Assembly: GCF_963678635.1 (NCBI RefSeq)
Contig: NC_087069.1
Coordinates: 38,649,076-38,713,075 of the forward strand
DNA from: Symsagittifera roscoffensis
Taxonomy: Eukaryota; Xenacoelomorpha; Acoela; Convolutidae
Direction of reading: 5' to 3'
DNA: 64,000 bases
This document shows positions 37,091-47,125 of the stretch, piece by piece; the stretch's first letter is position 1, and each line of letters opens with the position of its first letter. A model generated the notes under the pieces. It was not told the origin of the DNA. It saw nothing but the letters and a program-made list of their open reading frames with translations, and ran no database searches. The position numbers were made by a program, and so were the translations under genes.

Positions 37091-37504
37091 GTATTTTTTT
37101 ACTTAGGAGTCCTCTCATACGAACTTACTAAGTATGGGTAGCAGAATGATATACCGATAATTCGATGGATCAGAATTTCTTCCTCCTTTGTCTATTGAAA
37201 CGGTTTTTTCTATTTTCAGCAAAATTAGTTCTGAACAATCTCAAATAGATTTTTTGACGTCGTTGTTATAAGCTATTTAACCTTCTTTATACAAAAAATC
37301 AGATATTACATAGTTTTTGTTCCAAACACTACTGATTTCATACTAGCTTCATGGCTTGGGTTAAACTGATCGAATTTGCTGATTTTTTTGAGATTATTCG
37401 ATGATCCTCTATTCTGAAAAAAACATCAAATTTCTTGAGCTCTTCAATTCCGTTTCATCTTGAGTTTTCTGTTTTGTTTGATTTTCTTCAGTTCTTGAAA
37501 AAAC

Positions 37505-37607
37505 TGTCTATTATCCGCCGTAAACGCAATTTTAGATGATGTATTTATTGACTTTTGGAAAAGGAAACGAAAACAATTAAAGATATATGTGACTTCGATC
37601 TTAAATA
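37505..37607 (+). repeat. LTR-end block of BEL relic A
   Basis: TGTCTATTATCC to CTTAAATA. The same block occurs at 42957-43059 (5' side of relic B), 55769-55857 (3' side of relic B) and 62652-62740 (3' side of the duplicate). Its presence before the primer-binding site and after integrase supports its being the LTR or its conserved end. The true LTR may start further left. Confidence 0.65.
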
Positions 37608-37935
37608 TTTGGCGACTACAGAAAAGAAAAAACAAATGTCCACTAGAGCTGACGGTAGAGCAGGAGAGGTGTCCAGAGCTGACTCCAGAGCTTCAAAGGT
37701 TTCCAGAGCTGCCTCCAGAATGGCAGAATAAGACCCAGAGCTGAAACTTTGGACTAAACGAGCCTCTTCAAGGGTACCTATCTAAATCACAGGATGCCTC
37801 AGAGGTCCCACAGCTGTTCAGAGTCTACAAGAACTTTCCATCTTCAAGTCTACATCTTCAATGCCAGCAAACCATGCCAACATTCTACAAGTGCCAAGAG
37901 TGCCTGCGAACAGTGCCAACATTCTCCAAAATTCA

Positions 37936-38025
37936 GGGCATCATCAGCGCCCATTCAGGGCATCATCAGGGCCAACTCAGCGAGTCATCAGTGCTTTTAA
38001 GGGCATCATCACCAGTGCGAGGTTG
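37936..38025 (+). repeat. 22-bp leader repeat in relic A, about 4 copies
   Basis: The unit GGGCATCATCAGCGCCAATTCA is repeated about four times here and about seven times at 43358-43511 in relic B, so copy number differs between otherwise similar leaders. Confidence 0.8.
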
Positions 38026-40868
38026 GTCTTAGAGGTCCCCCTCCAACAAAAACAACAAAGTCAACATCAAGAACGGTCTCAGAGGTCCCTCAGCTGTCCT
38101 TCTCAACGTCAAGTCAGAGCTCTCAGAGGTCACGCAGCTGCCCTGTTAAGCAATCAGGCTAGATCGGACTTTTAGTAAATCTTCATGGCACTTTCATTCT
38201 CTTGAAAGATGTTTTAGACAGAACTGTTTTGTCGTTTTCTAGTTGACCGTAATCATCGCCTTCAATCAGGCACGGCCTTTTTTGTTGAAAAACAACGATT
38301 TGAAAAGATTTACAACATTGTTTTGGATCTTTTTTCAGTACTCAAAGAACTGAACTGTCCAAACTCTTCTTTTTTCGAACTGTCCAAACTCTTGGTTGTG
38401 CTACATTTTCATACTGAAAACGAATCTAAAACGGTATATCATAACCTATAGATTCATGATTGAGCTTTGCTTTTCTGTTTATTAAATTGTTTATTCTCTA
38501 TATGCAAATGTAGATTTTCTCTGTTAAAAAAATCGATAGCCAAAACCCGATAGCCAAAATTTCCATAACCAAAAACCAAAAAAAAGGAAAAAAAAAGTGC
38601 ATTCAATCTAACGTACCATTCCAAAGTTTTTCTCGAAATTTGTAAAAAAAAACTTAAGCGCGCCTTTAGCGTAATGTTTTATTAAAAAATGAACCAGTGG
38701 GGTCTTAACAAATTCTCTTCTTATTCAAAAGGTAAAAATGTATTCTCAGCCAAGGTTCACCGCTACATCAAAAAATATCGAAACTATTTGGTAGTTGATA
38801 CCTGAAGTACGTGATTTTTCATTTTTTTAAAGAAGCTAATAAAAGCTCTATAGAGTTACGCAGGCTCGTAGTGCCAACCACAGTTCGTATGTTTTGTCTA
38901 CAGAAAAAAAAGATACCTAAATCTACTTTTATTCATTTTAACTTCTCTTCTAAATTTATTCAGCCATTTCTACAACCTTTTCACTAATCCAGCGATGGCT
39001 CCAAGAATCTCATAACAAGCGCTCACAATTAAATGGACGTTTCGCGATAATACTCTTGAGAGCCTTGAACGACAACTTAGCAGCGAAATTGCCCAATCTA
39101 TAGAATTAGAGGATGTTAAAATAAGGGCTAAGGGCTTTTGAATGCCTGCAAGAATTGGCAGATGATATATCGTCGTGCCCTCCAAGTTCTTAGCAGTTTG
39201 CTCAAGCAATGGACAATCTAATTCGCAGATGTGGCATGTGGCAACCCTAAATTTGTTGTTGCAGCTTTTACTAGCAAGCTGGATAGTTTTGAGCGACCGC
39301 ATCTTCATGAACCTCCAGTTTTCGTCATTTTCGATGCTTTAGTACGTAAGCTGAAGCACAGTTTTGAACTAAAGAACTGCACGTCCGACTTGAACTCGAG
39401 CAGCCGTACTTGACTTGTTCGCTATAATTTTCCTCCTGCAGTCTTGTTCAAATGGGAAGAGTACTGCAAACATAATGGGATGAACTTTTCTCCACTCAAG
39501 GATCTCGCGGACTGGCTAGTAAAAAAGTTAACTTCAAGAATGAGGCATGTAAATTGGAAAGGTTATGTCTGCTGGACAGTAAAGGTCACTCACTACATTG
39601 GACACTGCCTAGCTTAAAAGAAGCTAAGTACGCAACAAAAATTCACATAGTGTAGGGTAATCAGTTGTGCTTCAATTGCGTGGGTAACCATCGGTCAACT
39701 GACTGTGCTTCTGCAAGTCGTCTTATCATAAATAACTGCGGTGGAAAATAACACTCTTTTCCAAATAGTAATCAGGATAAAACTGCACAAAGACATACCC
39801 AGAAATTCAATAATATCAATTTTGAAAACCAATGAATAAAAAATACTGTTTGAAACACCAGCTCTCCTTTATGCCAATTACTTTAATCAACAACGACCAG
39901 GCGGTTCGTTGCTATGCAATTCTGGATAATTGCTGCAGCTGTTCTTGTGTCCTAATATGCACAGCTGATACATTACAGTTTAAGCCCAGTCGAATTGTTA
40001 AAGTAATAATTCGTAGTGCTTCTAGCGAGGACACTGTTTCGTCAGCTCTAATTTAACTACACATTAGACCTTTCAACTCTACGTCTGCTACGTTTACTCT
40101 GCAATCAGTCTACTCGGTGGAAACTCTACACTTCGATTTGATAGATATTGTAAAAGTGAACAACGTATGATCCCGGTATGACCATCTACGACACCTCGCG
40201 TTTCCTAAATTCCTCGACAATTCTACTCGGTACACATTCTACTCGGCATCGACGCTTTCTGGCCTAACACAGAGAAGGAAGTTTTGAAAGGCCCTGCCGG
40301 CACTCCCTGTGGTGTGCGCAATTTGCTGGGATGGAAGTTAACCGATCCGCTTCATTAAAAGTCTTTAGATGAGCAGTGCAATTATCTTCTAACCAACTTC
40401 ATAGACACAAATCAACACGAGAATGCTTACTTGACTGAAATTGTTTAAAGTTTTTCGAAAATCAAAGAGTCCGGGAAAACTTCCAAGATAACTAAAGGAT
40501 CATTTTCAAACAAATTTACTAAGCAGCTAGAGTTTATGAAACCAAGCATTCAACACGATGGAAATTGCAACCAAATCATTTTGCTTTGGCAAAGCAATAT
40601 AACCTTGCCACGCAACTACGTTGCTGCTAAAGCTCATCTTGAATCTCTAAAACGACGACTACAAAAAGACAAACTCACAATGCAACTGATATTGACTTTT
40701 CCTACATCCGCCACCGTTACGAATAGCGTACCTAGGCATAAAAGAAGACGATCAAAGTGTACTACGGTTCTTGTGGCCGACTAATCAAGGAGTTAAGCAG
40801 TGTCAGTATACGCGTCTTGTCTTCGGAGACAGATGCTCGACCGTAACAGCCATCTTCGCACTACATCA

Positions 40869-42026
40869 AACAGCCGTCTGAAATTTTGTTTTTCGACGTT
40901 ACTTCAGATCTGAAATTTTCTATTTCAGCTCCAAATTTTGGATTAAAATTTTAAATAGGTATGAAATAAAGAATTTCAGAACTGAGAATCAGTAAACGTA
41001 AGAAATAGAGAATTTCAGATATTGCACAGAAAATCTCCTGGGTACGGGTAATTTGAAATGCCTGAAAATTAAGAAAAAAGAACTTTGCCTGTTTTTCCAT
41101 TTTTTTGCTTTCATCTGGTGGCTTTTGTTTTGGCCAAGGAGAACTTGCTTCTTTTGAATTACGACTTACTTTGCATTAACAAAATAGTAGATGTATATTT
41201 GCATGAAACTGTCCAAAAAAGGCAAAAAGAAAGGTTTCATCTCTATCTAGGAGTTCTTAGCTTTGTTTGTATATCTATTTACGAAAACACCTCACGGACA
41301 ACAAGAATGCCCAAAAATTTATTTTAAAGTTTTTTCTAACGAAAAATTACGCCACGAAAATTTGTAGTTTTTTCAATTTAAAGCAACAAAAGTGTTTCTT
41401 GCATTCAGCAACTTGGTTATTTAACTTTACTGGACAAACCTTTGATGATATTATGTTGTTTTTTGGAAGCATATTGTTATAGTTTTTCCTTTTTTTAAGA
41501 GTGAACTAATTATGAATTTTTAAAGGTCAGTTTTGTACAAAGTTATGACATTTCAAATTTGATGCAGTTTTCTCTGTCGTAGTATCTATTGAGATATACC
41601 AGCATATAAAATTATTCATGAGTTTTCAAAATTAGCTGTTATAACGTTGCGTTAAGTTTAATCAAAAACTATCAAGCCAATTGAAAATTTTGTGGAAGCA
41701 GATTTTGCTCTAGTTTTACATTACTGATATAATACCGGACGCACTACACATTGAGCCTCAACCATTAATTTTTGAAAGTAAGATATCAATGTGTAAAACG
41801 TTTTCCCGGGGTCTGAAAAATTTTCTCTCGGTTATGACTGGTTGGTTGTGAATTTTTTTCCTAATGTGTCACCTGCCAAAAATATTGCATCAAAAGCTCC
41901 CTTATCGTTTCAAAAGTCAAAAAGTTTTTACCATAACAAAATAAGCTAACCTTTTTTAATTATCTAGCAAAGTCAATAAGAAAGGTTTCACTTCTATATG
42001 CCGCGCAAATCCTTGTCGTAATTAGT
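40869..42026 (+). repeat. segmental copy 3: TRIM flank piece plus one satellite unit
   Basis: 40869-41270 matches 23190-23690, including AGATCTGAAA words and the exon-like segment. 41270-42026 matches one satellite unit (compare 23890-24670), ending at CGTAATTAGTA. It joins relic A on the left and a fragment of the relic B LTR region on the right. Confidence 0.85.
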
Positions 42027-42212
42027 ATTCGATGCTCCTCTACCCGAGTCGAGATTTTTCACCTATTTTGAAGCAAGATTTGAGCGGTTTGAGCGGTTTT
42101 TGAACGGTTTATCTAAAAAAACCGCTCAAAAACCGCGCAAGATTTGAATGGTTTTGAGCGGTTTATCTAAAAAAACCGCTCAAAAACCGCGCAAGATTTA
42201 ATAATAAAAAGT

Positions 42213-42285
42213 CGACCACAGAGGGATTCGAACCCGCAATCTTCTGATTCGAAGTCAGACGCCTTATCCGTTAGTCTATGCGGAC
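42213..42285 (-). tRNA. tRNA-Arg(UCG)-like sequence, probably decayed
   Basis: Reads as a cloverleaf: acceptor GTCCGCA/TGTGGTC plus G, D arm GACT/AGGC, anticodon stem TCTGA/TCAGA with loop CTTCGAA (anticodon TCG), and T arm GCGGG-TTCGAAT-CCCTC. TTTTT follows two bases after the 3' end, as a Pol III terminator. The acceptor (position 2, T:T), D (A:G) and T (C:T) stems each have one mismatch, while the anticodon stem is perfect. Box A and box B look intact. It lies inside a MITE, so it is likely a captured copy rather than the cell's working gene. Confidence 0.75.
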
Positions 42286-42507
42286 TTGCTGGAAGCTGAA
42301 TATTCACTGTGTTTTTTCTAGAGTTGATGTAGCGAGTTGATACTGAGATACGATATAGCTGCTTTAACGTGTTAAGTTTTATTCGTTAATCGGCCAAAAA
42401 TAGTATGTTAAAAAAGCATTGTGAGATACTTGACAGACAAAGTTATATAAATAACCTAAGAGACTGCTAAAAATATGTAAATTTTGGGTATATCGAACCA
42501 ATTCGCA

Positions 42508-42650
42508 CGTTGGGGGGGGGGGGGTACGTTGGTGGGGGGGATTTAATGGATGTTGGATACGTTGAGGGGGTACGTTGGGGGGAGGGAGTACGTTGGGGGG
42601 GTGGTGGGGGGGGGGGGCATGTAAGTTGGGGCGGGGGAGGAGGTGTTGTT
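42508..42650 (+). repeat. G-rich TACGTTGGGGG minisatellite
   Basis: Runs of 5-13 G separated by TACGTT, GGTGG and similar words, over about 140 bp, in an otherwise AT-rich window. Apparent proline-rich and glycine-rich ORFs on either strand are by-products. The + strand could form G-quadruplexes (inference). Confidence 0.8.
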
Positions 42651-42956
42651 GTTGACGTGAAACCGCTCAAATCTTGCTTGAAAAACCGTTCAAAAATCAC
42701 CGCAAGATATGAGCGGTTTTTGAGCGGTTTTTAAGCAAGATTTGAGCGGTTTGAGCGGTTTTTCCAAAAAAACCGCCCAAACCGCTCAAATCTTGCTGGA
42801 AAACCGCTCAAACCGCTCAAATCTTGAGCGGTTTTTGAGCGGGATCTCGACCCGGGTATTCTTAAAAAAACATCATTTTTTTTTATTTCTTCATTTGTAA
42901 GTTCTGTTTCATCTTGAGTTTTCTGTTCTTTGATTTGCTTCAGTTCTCGAACGAGC

Positions 42957-43059
42957 TGTCTATTATCCGCCTTAAACACAATTTTGGATGATGTATTTAT
43001 TGACTTTTGAAAAAGGAAACGAAAACAATTTAAGATATATGTGACTTCGATTTTAAATA
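42957..43059 (+). repeat. 5' LTR-end block of BEL relic B
   Basis: Matches 37505-37607 and, more weakly, 55769-55857. It is followed by TGGCGACCACAGG, the probable primer-binding site. Confidence 0.65.
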
Positions 43060-43357
43060 TTTGGCGACCACAGGAAAGAAAAAACAAAGGTCGACTAGAG
43101 CTGACTCTAGAGCTTCAAAGGTTCCCCAGAGCTGCTTTCTGAATGGCAGATTTTTCCCCAGAGCTGACATTTTTGACTAAAAGAGCCTCTTCAAGGGTAG
43201 CTATCTAAATCACAGGCTGCCTCAGAGGTCCCACAGCTGTTCAAAGTCTACAAGAACTTTTCATCTTCAAATCTACATCTTCAATGCAGCAAACCATGCC
43301 ATCATTCTACAAGTGCCAAGAGTGACTGCGAACAGTGCCAACATTCTCCAAAATTCA

Positions 43358-43511
43358 GGGCATCATCAGCGCCAATTCAGGGCTTCATTAGGGCAATTTT
43401 AGCGCATCATCAGCGCCAATTCAGGGCATCATCAGGGCCAACTAAGTGCGTCATCAGCGCTTTTTAAGAGCATCATCAGCGCCATTTTGCTGCATCATCA
43501 AGCTACCACTG
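43358..43511 (+). repeat. 22-bp leader repeat in relic B, about 7 copies
   Basis: Seven consecutive 22-bp units of the form GNGCATCATCAGCGCCAATTCA. Relic A has about four. Confidence 0.8.
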
Positions 43512-43754
43512 CCAGGTTGGTCTCAGAGGTTCCCCTCCAACAAAAACAACAAAGTCTAATTCAAGCACGGTCTCAGAGGTCCCCCAGCTGTCCTTCTCAA
43601 CGTCAAGTCAGAGCTCTCAGAGGTCACGCAGCTGCCCTGTTAAGCAATCAGGCTAGATCGGACTTTTTAGTAAATGTTCATGGAACTTCCATTCTGCTAA
43701 AAGATGTCTTAGGCAGAACGGTTTTGTCGTTTTCTAGTTTACCGTAACCATCGC

Positions 43755-43942
43755 TGACAATGGCAATACTTTTGGGTGATTAAGATTCCAATTTCAAATC
43801 GTAGTTTAGTTGTTGCTTTTGAATGATTTCTTTTTGATTTTTGAGTTTTGAGTCTTTCATTTTTTTAATTTGGCGGCATATTCATGGCGAAAATGTGGCA
43901 AAATTAGGTTCAGCAAAGAATAAAGTTCAAATGTCGTAGACA
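43755..43942 (-). repeat. 3' LTR of the young BEL element
   Basis: Six substitutions against 50946-51133 and no indels. The inner edge is followed by the G/C-rich stretch tagccgggccc, which reads GGGCCCGGCTA in element orientation and could be the polypurine-tract region. Confidence 0.92.
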
Positions 43943-44059
43943 TAGCCGGGCCCATTTGCAGGTTGCAAATCAGAAAAATTGTTCGTTGAAGCTGATGGTA
44001 CGTCGTCGTTGATTGTAATGGTCATCTAGTTGTTAGCTGTCGTTGATCATGTTGGTCAT

Positions 44060-45505
44060 CTAGTTGTTACTTTGGTCCAATACTCGCGAGAGTTTGACTG
44101 CTGGTCGGTGTAGAATCCCCCTACTAGTTTTAATTTCACAGGAGCGAACGATTCCGTCTGCACCTGGGAAAGTAAGAAGTACCCATCCCAGGCGCCAAAG
44201 ACCTCGAGGCGTTAGGTCTTCCAGTATCCATACAAGGTCTCCTTGCTGAAGATTTTCCACTTGCTTTGTCCATTTCGTTCGGGTCGTCAAGGTTGGCAAG
44301 TAGTCTTTGAGGTATCTGTTCCAGAACTGTTGACTCAAGGCTTGAGCTTGTTTCCAAGTTCTCTTGTCCGTTGTGTGGCGAGGGAGAAACAATCCGGGAG
44401 GCAAATTGTTTGTTGGTCGTCCTAGTAGAAGGTGATTGGGTGTAAGGGGCTCGTCGTCGGTTGGGTCTGATGAGACGTGGGTTAGCGGGCGAGAATTCAT
44501 CATAGCTTCAACCTCGCTCGTGAAGGTTGACAGAGTTTCGTCGTCCAGTGTCCGTGTTCCAATGACTTTGTAGAAAGCAATCTTAAATGTTTTTATGAGG
44601 CGTTCCCATGATCCACCAAAGTGAGGAGCTGCAGGTGGGTTGAATTTTCAGGTTATTTCAAGTAATTGGCATTGATTGTTGAAGTGGTTGCTGTGTTGAA
44701 TCTCAGAAAGGCTTTCCTGTGATTCCTTGTCAGCTGCAACGAAGGCTTTTCCGTTGTCAGAGAAGATGATCCTGGGTTTACCGCGTCTAGCGATGAAACG
44801 GCGTATGGCTTGTAGAGTTGAGTTTGTGTCGATTTGCTGGCATATTTCTGAATGAACTGCTCGCGTGACGAGGCAGGTGAAGAAGAGAACGTATCGCTTA
44901 CTGTACTCGTCGTTGTTCCGCGTGGCAAAGGGTCCAAAGAAGTCAATTCCTGTTGAGTAGAAGGGGTAACTGTTTTCCGATAAAGGGAGTCGTTGTAGGG
45001 GTAGATCTGCCATCAGAGGCTTCACTGGTTCCTTTCGAAGGCGTCGGCAAGTTATGAATTGTCGAATAGTTTTCTTCAGATGCTTGCGTGATCTTATGAT
45101 TCAAAAGTCCTGCTGAAGAATGCTTCGGGTGTGTTCCATTCCACAATGGGAATTTATTTCGTGTGTTTGCTTCATGAAGAGTTGTATTGGGTAGTTTTCT
45201 GCGTTCAGAATGATTGGATGTCGGCTGCAAAGTAGAAGCGGGGCTTTCTGTAGTCGTCCTTTGGCACGTAAGTATCCGTGATCGTCGATGAAGGGGCAGA
45301 GAGGTTGTAGAGGGCTGCGGGGTGGAATGTCAGATTTCTTTGTCAGGCATGCTATTTCCTTGGGAAATGATTGATTCTGTGAGTGTTTAATGATCCATGC
45401 GAGTCCTAAGGTGAGGTGTTGAAGTGAGAGGTTCTGGCGTGTCTTCCTTTGCTGTTTTCTGCGAAGAGAAGAACATATGAAGTAACTCTGAGTGCTCTTG
45501 TCCAA
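44060..45505 (-). pseudogene. BEL integrase, in three frames
   Basis: The N-terminal zinc-binding part is at 45101-45505 (HEINSHCGMEHTRSIL). The rve core at 44648-45025 has STGIDFFGPF (first D) and IIFSDNGKAF (second D). The E-containing stretch APHFGGSWERLIKTFK is in another frame near 44600, and the C-terminal part at 44060-44503 has NSRPLTHVSSDPTDDEPLTP and PRGLWRLGWVLLTFPGADG. All BEL/Pao integrase blocks are present but broken by frameshifts near 45100 and 44645. Confidence 0.87.
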
Positions 45506-45543
45506 GTGCTAAATCGGTTGAAGTCGATTACTGATGTTGGCGG

Positions 45544-46197
45544 TCAGATGAATATCGGCTGTAGGTTGTGTTGGCGGATGATATCGGCTGTAGGTTGTGT
45601 TGGCGGATGATTAGGCCAATCTGATGATGGTCTTAACAAGAAGTCTGGTCCTTTGATCCATCGTGAATCGGTAGTCATGTCACATGCTTTGTAACCACGT
45701 GTTCCGTAGTCTGCAGGGTTGTCTTTGCTGGGCACGTATCTCCAGTCCAGTGAAGATGTTGAGTCCATGATGAAATTCAGTCGGTTGGCAATGAAGATCC
45801 GGTGTCGTTGATTCGGCGAGTTTATCCAATGAAGAACTGTTGTACTATCTGTCCATAGTGTCGTACTGTACATTCGTATGTCATGTTGTTCTTTGATGAA
45901 ACGAGACAGTTTAGCTCCGTTAGTGGCGGCTTGAAGCTCGAGATTTGGAATTGTCATTCTGCTGATGGGTGCTACTCGGGCTTTTCCAATGACGAACTTG
46001 AGTTCCGTTGTGTCGTCGTCGTATCTGATTCTGAGGTAAGCAACTGATGCTAAGGCAAGTTCGGAGGCGTCGCTGAATACATGGAGTTGGGCTTCCAGTA
46101 TCTTCGTTTCTGCTTTGAAGTAAATCCGGGGCAGGCAGATGTCGTTGAATTGGCTTCTCTTGTCTATCCAATCGTTGAGGTCTGTTAAATGCTCCAT
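45544..46197 (-). CDS. BEL RNase H domain
   Basis: A 217-codon frame. HVFSDASELALASVAYLR holds the first catalytic aspartate of the Pao-type RNase H. IPNLELQAATNGAKLSRFI, LWTDSTTVLHWI and SKDNPADYGTRG follow. It is separated by one stop from the RT C-terminal piece and ends in a 29-bp tandem duplication at 45552-45609, which shifts the frame before integrase. Confidence 0.85.
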   Translation of the reverse strand: MEHLTDLNDWIDKRSQFNDICLPRIYFKAETKILEAQLHVFSDASELALASVAYLRIRYDDDTTELKFVIGKARVAPISRMTIPNLELQAATNGAKLSRFIKEQHDIRMYSTTLWTDSTTVLHWINSPNQRHRIFIANRLNFIMDSTSSLDWRYVPSKDNPADYGTRGYKACDMTTDSRWIKGPDFLLRPSSDWPNHPPTQPTADIIRQHNLQPIFI

Positions 46198-46212
46198 GTT
46201 TAGAGGTTTGTC

Positions 46213-47125
46213 CTATTGAGGTCCATTACTCCAGGCAAGTTGAAGTGATTGTCGTAGTCGAATTGTAAGTGGCATCGTAATTCCAAGCGGGTCAAAGATT
46301 GAAGAAGCAAACTTCAATAGTTTGCGGTGCGTTAAGTCCTTCTTGTCAATGGCGTGAAACTTCTTTGCTTCCACAAGAAAGACGTCCGTGTCTGGTTTCC
46401 ATTTCACTCCAAGAACTCTTTCGAGGGGTTGTTCCTTCTGGGTGAGGCTGTCGCTGTTTTAAAGTGGTTCTCGTTGACTGTTGTGAGGAATTGTTGAGAG
46501 TTTGAGGTCCATTTTGTGAGGTTGAAACCTCAAAGATTGAACATCTTTTGAAGGTCGTTCATTAACTGTGTCGCTTCCGTCGGCGTTGAAACGGCTTTGT
46601 ATAGGTCGTCCATGTATATGTTGCGTTTTGTGATTTGCTCCAAGGCTGGATATTTGTCGGCATTGTCCTTCGCACATTGTCGAGTGGCGTAGCAGGCAAC
46701 ACATGGTGATTCGGTAGCTCCGAAGATGTGGCGGGTGTATTGGAAGGTTGCGGGTTGGCCCGTGTTGTCCTTCCACAGAAATTGCATATACGGTTGGTCC
46801 TCTGGGCTCACGAAGACCTGCATGAACATTGCTTCAATGTCGGCAGAAATAGCGATTTGGTCCTCGCGAAATCGCATAACGATTCCAGTAAGGTTTGTGA
46901 GGAGGTCTGGAAGACCTGCATGAACATAGCTTCAATGTCGGCAGAAATAGCGATTTGGTCCTCGCGAAATCGCATAACGATTCCAGTAGGGTTTGTGAGG
47001 AGGTCTGGTCCAGTTAGTAGGTTGCTGTTGAGTGATACTCCTTTGTAGATGCTCGATGCATTAAGGACTCGGCTTACCTTGCCAGGTTTATTGATGTTTG
47101 TCACTGGATGATCAGAAGGTACCAT
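46213..47125 (-). pseudogene. BEL reverse transcriptase, disrupted by a 98-bp duplication
   Basis: The N-terminal part (46808-47125) has GKVSRVLNASSIYKGVSLN and DIEAMFMQVF. A 98-bp tandem duplication (46812-46909 and 46910-47007) repeats the DIEAMFMQVF region out of frame. The second frame (46530-46877) has QFLWKDNTG and the active-site YMDDLYKAV. The C-terminal piece (46213-46407) has LLKFASSIFDPLGI. The 98-bp duplication is not a multiple of 3, so it kills the frame. Confidence 0.85.

Larger units (their letters stand above)
37100..40868 (+). mobile_element. BEL/Pao retrotransposon relic A (5' LTR to mid reverse transcriptase)
   Basis: A + strand relic. An LTR-end block (37505-37607) is followed by TGGCGACTACAG, a likely primer-binding site at 37610. 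The leader has 22-bp repeats, then come Gag remnants (KWEEYCKHNGMNFSPLKDLADWL around 39450-39525), a zinc knuckle LCFNCVGNHRSTDC at about 39667, and a protease-like segment VRCYAILDNCCSC at 39900. Next are GVRNLLGWK at 40315 and the reverse transcriptase piece GIKEDDQSVLRFLW at 40737. It is truncated at 40868, where TRIM-flank sequence resumes. All frames are broken. It preserves the empty sites of the two insertions seen in relic B. Confidence 0.82.
42043..42856. mobile_element. 814-bp TA-flanked MITE with palindromic modules and a tRNA-like sequence
   Basis: Ends are inverted: the left reads CCCGAGTCGAGAT and the right, reversed, reads CCCGGGTCGAGAT. TA flanks both sides (42041-42042, 42857-42858). 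The empty site is preserved in relic A as GATCCTCTATTCTGAAAA with a single TA at 37410-37411, which proves insertion with TA duplication. Inside each end are repeated GAGCGGTTTTTGAGCGGTTT and AAACCGCTCAAATCTTGC modules in both orientations. The middle holds a tRNA-Arg-like sequence and a G-rich tract. There is no transposase, so it is non-autonomous. The TA target suggests a Tc1/mariner-type or similar mobilising enzyme (inference). Confidence 0.85.

Noticed and set aside
42467-42734. Proline-rich and glycine-rich ORFs
   Set aside because: They are translations of the G-tract minisatellite on either strand.
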